A stretch of DNA of 64,000 nucleotides from Cenococcum geophilum 1.58. Lineage: Eukaryota; Ascomycota; Dothideomycetes; Gloniales; Gloniaceae. The notes beneath the pieces were generated by a model. The model did no database searches, was not told the origin of the DNA, and saw only the letters and a list, made by a program, of their open reading frames with translations. The DNA is taken from NCBI GenBank assembly GCA_001692895.1, contig KV748218.1, positions 496,001 to 560,000 of the forward strand, in the 5' to 3' direction. The translations under genes and the position numbers were made by a program. Within the stretch, counting starts at the first letter, position 1; each line of letters opens with the position of its first letter. Of this stretch, positions 55,112 through 64,000 are shown piece after piece.

Positions 55112-56731
55112 TTGCTATCCTCCTTATATTCCGACGCCACTAATATCCTCTTTATTATTATTATCCTCGCTATTATTACCGGCACCGCTCTAGTCGTTAT
55201 TAGCGCCCTCTCCATTAGCCTCGTTCTACGCTTTAGTATAATTACTAGTACCGCTAATATTTGCTACACTAGCGAAGTTAGGGATAGTAATATTAAAGTT
55301 AACGTCTATACTATACGAAATGGGCATATAATCGGCTGTACGCTAGCAGTAGACACGCTATATAGTTTTATTAACGTTAAACGAGGCGATACGTTACTAG
55401 AAGTGCTCTTTCCGCTTAGGATTCTTAAGCTTAATAAATACCTTATTATTCTTATACCACTTCTTAATTTTATAATATGCGGTATTTATAAAAGTCTTAT
55501 TGCCAGTATAATAATTATAAACCACCTAGGGACTACTAATAATAATAAGGCCCGCTTATAGTCTAGTAATTATAAAAAGGTTCCTTACTATGTTTTAGAC
55601 AAATTTTAGCGGATTAGCAACTATTATATTATATACTAATAACTCTACCTAGCCGCCTTAGATGCCGTTAATAGTAAAGACCTTAATCTTACTAACTACT
55701 AGCGCAAATTCCCGCTACTTACTACTATCTTACTGGGTATAGCACTATTCTTTAAGCGCATATAGCGCTGCGGAGTAGGCGGTAAGTTAGGCTATATATA
55801 GAACGGTAAGGCTAACCTTTAATGGCTTAAATCTAAAGTCTATTAGCGCCATAGCTACCTAAAATACGCGTTAAGCGTAGACTAGGTTATACGTTAATTG
55901 GCTAAGCTTATTTACCTATATAGTACTATTAACGGTAAGGAAGGCGATAGGGTAGTTGCAGCGCGGTATATCCTTAAAAAAGCTCACCGCTAGCTTTAAC
56001 TGCTTTTAGTTCTTAATTATTAGGCTTATCTAAAGCTGGCTATATAATAGGACGGCATTTATAAGATATGCAATGTCTTTAATAAATTAATATTAGAGCG
56101 AGAACTATACTATATCCGCACTAGCCGCAAGGAGACGCGTATAAAGGGAAATGGATTTCTAATAGTAAAACGGATTATTAAAATCGGGACTAAGGATTAG
56201 TTTTAGTTTAGTATATATTACTAAGGAGAACCTAAGGTATAGGGTTGCTAGCCTAGATTTATAGACCTCCCTAGATTAAATATAGTCTGCTTTAGGCGAA
56301 CTTAGTAAAATTACTTAGCTTAGACGCCTTCCTAGCCTTATTATAGAAAACTATATATATAGCGCTAATAAAATATATATAAGTTTATAAGACCATATCG
56401 GGTGTTATAAGAATAATATTAGCCCTCTTAGCCAGGTTTATAATAACTATATTAGCCACAAATATTAATCCTATTTCATTATTTTGCGTTATATTATTAC
56501 TAAGTGCAAATTAGTACAAGTATTGGCGGAATTTGGCGTATTTAGTTATATTAGGGTCTATAATAGGATATAGGTTTTTATTACTATTTAGGACACTTAT
56601 AAGGCGTAATAACTACTAACCTTTAGATAAATCTATAATCTATAACCGCTTATTAAAGCTAGTAGCATTACTAGCCTTAAACATATAGTAGAGTAGAAAT
56701 GCTATATTTAGCATAGACGCGTCCTTATTAA
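55112..56731 (+). pseudogene. Unknown gene, RIP-broken frame with open 5' part
   Basis: The first 149 codons (55112-55561) are open; they are Ile/Leu-rich, probably inflated by C-to-T changes. The same frame then runs to about 56731 with only TAA/TAG stops, including LAALDAVNSKDLNLTNY (about 55650), LGIALFFKRI (about 55737), GEGDRVVAARYILKKAHR-like (about 55940) and SRKETRIKGNGFLIVKRI (about 56123). Such length without TGA or frame change shows a real ancestral gene. No family recognised. The apparent membrane-like N-terminus should not be trusted. Confidence 0.5.
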
Positions 56732-58747
56732 TTATAGCATAGCTATCCTATTCCTTAAAATACTTAGGACGAGTATTAATGCCTGCCGCTATTCGCTATA
56801 TAATAGTATCCCGCTTATAGACCTTAGTTTCCGTTAAGCGTATATAGCGGTAAAGGACGATAGGAAATTTGGCGGGACGGCCTTGCGTAATTAGTGCCTT
56901 ATAGTCCTCTATAAGCGTATTATTAATTATCTTAGCTAGTATATCTAGTTAGTAATTAAGTAGCGATAGGACCTAGATTCTAGTAGGATCCTACTAAGGC
57001 GACCTAAGTTAATACTAGTATCGTACTTAAATAGTTAGGAAGGTTAATTTCCCAATACTACCGGGGCCTTATATTAGCAAAATACCGCCTGTTATATATT
57101 TAAGCGTAATATAATTACCCGTTTACTCTTTATTAAGTAGCGGTAAGATAGCTTTAAGGGTATTATTAACCAAGTTCTTTTTATACTTAGCAATATTGCA
57201 GTCAAAGTAATTAATATACAGGAGATTTGTAAAGTTATTAAATAGCGTAATTTAGCGCTTAATATAGAAACTATCGCCTCCTTACTATAGATAGCGTAAA
57301 GTATTAATCTTTTAGGAGATTCTAACTTTAGGGATACGCTTAGTTATAAGATATTTAATACCCTATACCATAATTAGGGCCTTATTTAGGTTACTAACTA
57401 TTATAAAGTTATTGCTATTTAGGACATGCTCTAGAGCGAATATAGGGTTTAGTATAAATTTATAGCCCACCTATAATTAAAAAAAATAAAGGTATAGTAG
57501 TTATAGCCGGAGCTAAAGGGAGTAATATTAATAATAACTCCTTTCTAGCTGGCCTAGCTATCTGCGTCTTTACCTAGAAATAAGATATTAATAATAGAGT
57601 TAGTGCAAAGGGTAAGACTATTAACTATTTAGATGGCAGCATAGTAGACTTAGTCCGCGCTATTTAGGAAGGTAATAAAATAAATAATAGTAGGTACCTA
57701 GGGGTTCTAATTAACGGCCTTAAGGCTTACGACTACGGTATAGAACTAGACTGTAAAATACTTAAGAACGCTATTAAACTAATACCTTATAGGGATTTAT
57801 ACGATGGTCGGTTCTTTACTAAGAGCTATATGCTAAGCTGGATATTTATATTATAGTTCTTCTACTAGCAACCTAAAGGATTATTAACGCTCTGTTGTTA
57901 TAGGCTTACGTTTAAGCTCGCGATATAACTATTAAGCTATTTAGTGCTTAGCGTAAAGAAATAGATAATAACTATAAGACTATTTAATAGCATATCCTAA
58001 GCTTTATAGATTTACGGCGTAAATAAGCCAAAGTCCCTATTAATAAAGAAGTACTTACTAAGCAATATACGCGTACCTAGTATAAGTTTATTAGAGGCGA
58101 TAATAAACCTAATATAGTAAAGTTATAGGGTTATAGTATTTTATAGGAGAATACAAGTAAGATACTTAAGTGTAGTTAGACGTAATAGTCGTTAAGTAAC
58201 TAGAGAAGTAGTATTAGCAGTATTAACCTTAACATTGCTAGCAATATTAGTATCTGTAAATTAGATAGACACCATCTTATATAAATAATAAGTAGGTATT
58301 TTACTAGTTTTATAAAATACCTAAAACGTAATGCTATATACTATAATATACTCTTTAATAATTTGTATAATAAACTAAACTATAAAGTCGTTATTGTTTG
58401 GAAGCTAGAGTATATTTAAAGATTCGGCTATTATAGAATTGCTGTCCTCTATATAGGTGTTTAGATTATTTACTAGGCTATCCGCCACTAAATAGAAGCC
58501 GGCTGTATTAAGAGGTTTAGGCGATAAAGAGGTAGCAGCTATATTTAAAGCGGTAGTACCTAGTATATCTACCTTGCCTAGAGCAGTTACGGCGTCTATT
58601 ACCCAAATTAAAGTAGGTCTACTTATATAATCATTAATATTATACCCTATAACTTCGTAGTTTTTATATACCTAACTATAGAAGACAGTTTAATAGTCTA
58701 GGGAGCTATAGTTTAGGTAAGTCCACTTCTTCTTATCCGATAGTTAG
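56732..58747 (+). other. Degraded region with further RIP-broken frames
   Basis: Several plus-strand stretches stay open between TAA/TAG stops, the best at about 57515-57856 (RVSAKGKTINYLDGSIVDL and RYLGVLINGLKAYDYGIELD). It probably continues the gene at 55112, with indels. I cannot name it. Confidence 0.4.
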
Positions 58748-58911
58748 GGATAGTCTCGCTTTTTATAGCCTATAGCACTATATTAGTTACACGTTATACT
58801 AAAATAGTTACTCTTAAAATAACTAGCTTCCCTATAATTATTACATATAGGGTTAGAGCAGTTAGCTTTAAAATAACCAGCCTTACCACGGCCGCGATAA
58901 AGTTAAGAAGC
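58748..58911 (-). pseudogene. Gag-like triple zinc-knuckle remnant
   Basis: On the minus strand this reads as three decayed CCHC knuckles: GRGKAGYFKANC, then CNNYREASYFKSNY, then CN-YSAIGYKKRDYP. Cys and His are partly changed to Tyr. Repeated knuckles with G-H-x-K-x-x-C patterns occur in retrotransposon Gag and LINE ORF1 proteins. Flanking sequence is too decayed to assign the element. Confidence 0.55.
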
Positions 58912-60325
58912 TTTCTTAAGAGGATAATTGGCGCGTATATAGCTGATAAATAAATAGAGATAGTATCTTAGAGCGTTATTAGCTAAGAGGTATAGACTGC
59001 TAAGCTTTAAAAAAAAGAGGCTTATTAAGTATAGGGCCCTTACTGTTACCTTACGAGACACTAGAGCCTATAGCCGCTATAGTTAAAGCAATCTTAAAAA
59101 CTATAACGCCCTTAGCGAACTTTTTATAGTTATAAATGTAGTTAACGTCGCAAGTTATAAAATAATTAGTGGGTAAGTCTATTTTAGTAGTAGGCTATAT
59201 TAAGCGGTAGTTTATATAAACGTATTAATAAATATAGATTCTCTATTATATAGCTAAGGCCGAAGATAAGGTAGCTAACTTACTACATTATAAGGCTTTA
59301 TAGCTTAGATAGATCTATAAAGGCACTAGTTATAGAGTAAAAGTAAGGGTAGATAGTTAGTAGAGTTAGGTTAACTAGTAAAGGTAAGGAAATAAGGCGC
59401 GCCCTAATAAAATTATATAAGTAAGGCCTTGGCGGCAAAGTATATAGTTATATACTCTATAGGTTAAACGCGTATAAGGGCAAATTTATAATAACGAGAT
59501 TAATCTATAAAGGAAGATATGGTATAGTATAAGTTATAGGGACTACCCTATTTAACCTATCTCTTAATATAGACCAGGCAATAGTCTAGTACTATTAAGC
59601 TTTTATAGTTTATAATACGAGTATATAAATATATAGAAGGGTAAAAGAAAAGAGAAGTAAGTAGTAAAGTAAAAGCACTTTACTATAGGCAGGCTAATTA
59701 TATTATAGGTAAACGGAAACTTAAATACTGTAATTTGTTAAAAATATTACTAATAAGTATAGCCTACTACTGCTAGAAAGTATAAGTCTTTTCCTCCCTT
59801 AATTAGTAAAAGAAAAGGTATTATTAACTAAATAATCTCTTACTAGAGTACTAGGTAGGAAGCGGGATATTATAAAACTATATATTGTTTTAAATAGATC
59901 TAAAATAAAGATATTAAATATAAGAGACTCTAACGTAATAAATACTATAGTAGAATACTAACCTCTTATATAACACTAAATAGATAAATAGTGAGATAAG
60001 TTAATATTACTAATTGGCTAGATGCTAGTATATATAATATATCTATTATCTTAAAATGCCCTAAAATGCCCTAAAATGCCGCAAACTGCTATTAATTATA
60101 TAAACTTATAATATAAGATATAAAACCTCCTACTACCTTTTATGGTAGACATGCGTTTAAATAAGTATTAGATATTTATACATAGACATAAATCCCGCGT
60201 ACTAGATAATTATTATTTTAGATAAACTTACCAGTAGGCCCTTAAGTGCTATATAGTATAATAATAATACAGCGATTACGAAGTAAGTATAATACGTCGC
60301 CGTTTACTAAAAGTACTACCTATTA
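58912..60325. other. Degraded spacer
   Basis: No gene recognised. Three perfect-to-near-perfect 10-bp units (C/T)TAAAATGCC lie at 60051-60080. The rest is AT-rich with stops in all frames. Confidence 0.45.
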
Positions 60326-60446
60326 TATACTAAGCGCTTTATAGCGATAAAGTCCGTATATATAGATATAGGCTAGTTTTCTAACTCTAGTGGCGCGTAT
60401 ATCCACCAACTTTATATAATAATAAGAAATATAGTAACGCCTATAA
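60326..60446 (+). repeat. Left 121-bp direct repeat flanking the LINE fragment
   Basis: Begins TATACTAAGCGC, ends AACGCCTATAA. It matches 61392-61512 without gaps over 121 bp; most of the differences are C/T or G/A. Confidence 0.88.
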
Positions 60447-61391
60447 TAAGTGCAATATATTGCCGTCTATTAGAAATACTACTTATTATATAGTAAGAGA
60501 TACAAGGCTTCCTCGCGCACTAGAAGGACTATATAGAGCGGGAAGCTGCAATAAACCCCCGCAAGCGTGCCAGCAGAACGCCGGCAGAGCGCAGGCGGAG
60601 CGCCGCCACTATATAGGAGGTTACCAGCACCAAAGGCAGGCAACCACCTTTATCTCGAAATGGGCAGATTTAGAATGGCGACGATAGTAGTAGGTAAAGG
60701 CTAAAGACCGTATAGAAACTATATAGAAGACCCTATAAGGGAAACCTATAATCTTATTATATAAAGGCCTAATAAAAGCAGAGGCTATAGCACTATTTCT
60801 TCTTCGTATAGAGGTAATAGGGCTTAATATATAGCTTGTATCCGTTAGTGTACTAGCAGTTCTCCCGCGGTGCGAATATGGCTGGATAAAGCAGATAGTT
60901 TATTATATGCTGTTTTAGTATCTATACTACCAAAGGGCGGACTTTATAGTAAAATGCGCCTCTAAATATCTTTAGGATGTCTTAAATAATAAAGAAAGCG
61001 CCTAAGCGGTAGTAAAATGGCTAGTACAGTTAGGTGTTTTACCCCAGTTTTAGGTAGTAAAGGTAATAGATATAGAGGATATAAGTAAATACTAGCCTTT
61101 TTAAAGCCTAGAGGACTAGTAAAAGAATAAGGGTAAAAGGATAAGGAAAGAAGGGGGTAGAGTAAGATTATCCGTAAAGTGTAGCTAGTTGGCTTAATAT
61201 ATAGACTTAAAGGCAGGTAGAAGGCGAGCTGCCGGCGCTCCGATATCGGAACGCTACTATCTCTCTAGCGCGGCCTAAGGTTGGGTTTTCTCTAAGTTAG
61301 AGTTTTTCCTATAGAAGGTATTAGCCTATGTAGACCTACTAGGGGGACTGGGACGGGCGGTAAATTGAATTTATTATTATTATTATTATTA
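60447..61391 (+). mobile_element. 5'-truncated LINE fragment with (TTA)7 tail
   Basis: This 945-bp segment ends in (TTA)7 at 61371-61391 and is flanked by the 121-bp direct repeats. It carries the C-terminal end of a Tad1-like ORF2 and a short 3' untranslated region. 5' truncation, a simple-repeat tail and a flanking duplication are the hallmarks of target-primed reverse transcription. Light decay only in the first ~240 bp. Confidence 0.75.
60460..61105 (+). pseudogene. LINE ORF2 C-terminal remnant
   Basis: Read in the plus strand, it starts with an open stretch at 60460-60687 (ends SKWADLEWRR, then TAG) and continues with frame breaks. At about 60865-60960 it reads LPRCEYGWIKQ-IVYYMLFQ, the Cys-x-Cys...H (here Y) motif found at the C-terminus of Tad1-like LINE ORF2 proteins; then VVKWLVQLGVLPQF at about 61010-61050. 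Upstream endonuclease and RT are absent through 5' truncation. Confidence 0.65.
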
Positions 61392-61512
61392 TATAGTAAA
61401 TACTTTACTATAATAGAGCCCGTATATATAGATATAGGCTAGCCCTTTAACTCTAGCGGCGCGTATATATACTAACTTTATATAATAATAAGAAATATAG
61501 TAACGCCTATAA
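61392..61512 (+). repeat. Right 121-bp direct repeat flanking the LINE fragment
   Basis: Starts immediately after the (TTA)7 tail with TATAGTAAATAC and ends AACGCCTATAA. Pairs with 60326-60446. Confidence 0.88.
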
Positions 61513-62399
61513 CCTCCTATATTCTACTATGCCGTAATAACTATTTACCCCTCCGTAGGCACTTAATAAGTTACTTATATTAAAAACTATAAGAGTTTAG
61601 CGGTACTAAACCGCCACCTAGCCCTAAATAGGCTAGGTAGGGTAGTCCCTATAAGTTATATAATTATACCCTTATTTAACTATATAGTACTAAGTCTAGC
61701 CGTATTTACCCTAACTAGTAGTAGTAAATAATAGCTAATTTTACCTTTATATAGGTATATACGGGTAATTATAAGATCTACCTCTTTACTTCTTCTTAAT
61801 TAACTTTATTTACCCTACCTTCTATTTCTCTTATAACTAACCTCTAACTATATCTAATACTAAAGTTATACTAGTATAGCACTAGCCAGCTACCGTATAA
61901 AGCCCTCCTACTTTAATAATCACCTTCTACTTAATATATACCACAATATTACACATACCTAATTAAATAAGCAACTTAATAATAACACATCTATAGGTAA
62001 AGCCGGATGCGTAGTATAAGGCGAACTTAAAGCTAATTAAAGATATAGATATTACCTAAGGCTTTAAAATAACTATCAAAAACTATAATAAACTAAAAAA
62101 GAGGGTTAAAGATATTGCAATTAAAGTTAAGCCTAAGCACGTAATATATTGCGGTAACTCTATAATTATAACGGAACCTTATAGTAAGAACTACGATGGG
62201 CTCATTATTGGGCTAGGTGTGTAGGTAATATAAGTTAAAAGTCAATAACGTAATAATAACTGGTGGAGTGGTTGCCTAACAGATTAACTCTAATTATATT
62301 CTAAGAATTACTATAAGGAAGGGACTATCTAGGTAGGGACTAAGGGTCCTTAAATACACAACCGTACTTCTATAAAATCCTTCTTATATATAATATACG
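61513..62399. other. Degraded spacer up to Gypsy G LTR
   Basis: No gene recognised. A short inverted repeat ACCTAGCC...GGCTAGGT occurs at about 61616-61639. The left border of the Gypsy G LTR lies somewhere in 62200-62450 and could not be fixed. Confidence 0.4.
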
Positions 62400-62590
62400 T
62401 CTTATATATAAGGTACATAAGTTCCTCTTATTCCTCTTATTTAATATATAGCATATTATATAACCTTAGTTACCATTCCTCATTATATAGTTCTATCGGC
62501 TCTATCCTAGACCGTACTTATATTAACCAACTAGCTTCTTCCGACTCTCCTCTAAGTAGTTATAATATTATACTTAAAGCGTCCGTAACA
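62400..62590 (-). repeat. 3' LTR of Gypsy G (inner border certain)
   Basis: On the minus strand the LTR begins TGTTACGGACGC at 62590, directly after the purine tract. The outer border is not determined; the 5' LTR is outside the window. Confidence 0.6.
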
Positions 62591-64000
62591 CTATCTCCCT
62601 CCTTTTTATCTTCGTCCTTAAAGATTCCTAATATCTCTAAGTCGTTTACTAGAGGTATAATATCCATTTAATTAATTTGGTTAATATTGTTACTTATTAT
62701 ACCTAAAGTAATTTCTTCTTTATACGCCCAACGTCGTGCTTATACTATTGCTGCAATATTATCTCTTAGTAAGATTATACCATCTCTATATTCTCGCTGC
62801 TTAAAAGAGGGGTTAGTCTATATTGCGTTAGCAAACCTATCTTCGCAATAACTATCCTCTTACTTAGAGTGCACTAAAGCGAATATTCGTTCGTCTTATA
62901 ACGTTTGCTCTACCTCTAATACTAAATATACGCGACCTATTACTTTTAATAGTTGTCTAGTTCCTTAACTAATTTGTTTTAGGGTCTTATATTTAATCTA
63001 CTACTACGCAGCTAGATAGTAAACTATCTTAAGCCCTTATTAAGTTAAAACGTTCTTATAATACGGAACAGAAGGCCCTAAATGCTTATATTACGGCATC
63101 TACTTATTTACTTTATCTTAAGAAGGTTTATAAGAAGGTTTATTTTAAGGAGTAGAAGCTTATAGAATAGGGTTTATAGGAACTTAGTAATAAAAGAATG
63201 AATTCTCTTTTAGCTAAAAGGGAAACAGATCTAAGTAGTTTAGCAACTACTCTTCTTAAATCCCCCTTAGGTAACTCGTTTTTTAGCGATCCTTCTTTAT
63301 TAATACTACCTAACCTAATTTCTTCTAATACTCCTGTACCTTTCCTATAGCGTTTTTTAGGTTCTCTAGTAGCTCCTAGGTAGTCTTATTATAGCCTATC
63401 TACTTAACTTTATACTATATTTTATCGTTAATATCCTTATAACTAATAATCTTTAAAACTTACTATTTGTCTTCTTCCTGTCCTCTATATATATCTACTT
63501 TATAAACCAGTAGCTTAACATTTCTATATACTGGCTCTAGCATTATAATATACTATATAGGGTAAATCTTTATTTTAGCTAGTAAGTTTAACTTAAACGT
63601 AACCGATAAAATTCTTTACTTAATTTTGAAAGGTCCTAGTTTAACGTGGTCTAACTTCTTACTTAATTATTAACTCTTAAAATTTTTATATAGTAGCTAT
63701 ACTTTATCTCCCTCCTTAAGATCTGGTCCCTTAAATCTCTTAGCATTATAGTACCTTTTTATTCTTTCTTATACTTTCTTTATTAATTCTATAAGGTCTA
63801 TATAAAGATTTATTAACGTCTTTATTCTCTCTTTAGCTATGCTACTTATTTTCTTTACTTATTATAGTAACAATAATATCCTTAGCTTATATCCATAATT
63901 TGCCTTAAATAGTAATATGCCTATTCCTTTTTAAGGTATTATATTATATGCAAATTATATAACTAGTAATAGCGATATCTAATTATTCTATGCGTAATTA
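62591..64000 (-). mobile_element. Ty3/Gypsy element G, 3' end (runs off the window)
   Basis: The purine tract GATAAAAAGGAGGGAGATAG (minus strand, 62591-62610) borders the LTR. The coding remnant is integrase: about 63550-63990 on the minus strand reads GIGILLFKANYGYKLRI, KRYYNAKRFKGPDLKEGDKV, LSKKLDHVKLGPFKIK and IYPI...MLEPVYRN. This is the end of a Gypsy integrase with its GPFKI fold. TAA/TAG stops are frequent. No P1-P2-P3 module was seen between it and the LTR, unlike A and C. Confidence 0.8.

Noticed and set aside
55112-55561. Membrane protein reading of the 149-codon frame
   Set aside because: The hydrophobic look follows from C-to-T changes (Thr to Ile, Ala to Val, Pro to Leu/Ser), and the frame continues past RIP-type stops, so it is the 5' part of a longer pseudogene.

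Overview
The window looks like an AT-rich, transposon-packed heterochromatin block of a filamentous ascomycete (Pezizomycotina). Almost every recoverable reading frame is riddled with TAA and TAG but few TGA stops. CpA and TpG dinucleotides are visibly scarce, while CpG survives. This is the footprint of repeat-induced point mutation (RIP). No ordinary host gene, tRNA or rRNA was recognised. The species cannot be named from the sequence.

Layout from left to right. 1-589 is a short, un-mutated, GC-richer flank with a TATA box and four copies of a 14-16 bp motif. 590-10392 is a 3'-truncated Ty3/Gypsy element (family B, minus strand), interrupted by a complete Gypsy element (family A, 1900-8396, with chromodomain-like C-terminus) and a 193-bp solo LTR (family J). 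10393-11106 is a truncated copy of a non-coding ~1-kb element (D). 11107-13169 is a 5'-truncated Ty1/Copia element (E1). 13170-17284 holds degraded gag-like sequence with a solo Copia LTR. 17285-23387 is a complete Copia element (E2). 23648-43996 is a Tc1/mariner-type DNA transposon (F) with ~95-bp inverted repeats and a second, convergent gene. F is split by a second D copy (23761-24774) and by a minus-strand Gypsy element C (25197-40929). C itself contains Gypsy B copy 1 (25933-34712) and a third D copy (36148-37159). B copy 1 contains H (26475-28719), a young, un-mutated LTR element. 44004-44828 carries three tandem-repeat arrays, followed by an unidentified degraded gene, a second J solo LTR (47981-48173), an ORF1-only LINE (~48180-50274), a Plavaka-like transposase remnant (50300-52830), unidentified degraded frames (53096-59600), a LINE 3' fragment flanked by 121-bp direct repeats (60326-61512), and the 3' end of a further Gypsy element G (minus strand, running off the right edge).

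The elements do not cooperate as a pathway; they are layers. Because the same families occur twice, several insertions can be checked against an empty site elsewhere in the window: H and J and A in B, and D in E. H is the only structurally complete element with an intact coding frame, and it encodes only a Gag-like protein, so it would need enzymes from elsewhere. The least expected signal is a set of palindromes (P1, P2, P3) between pol and the 3' LTR that is shared by Gypsy A, Gypsy C and Copia E, which otherwise have unrelated LTRs and pol order.
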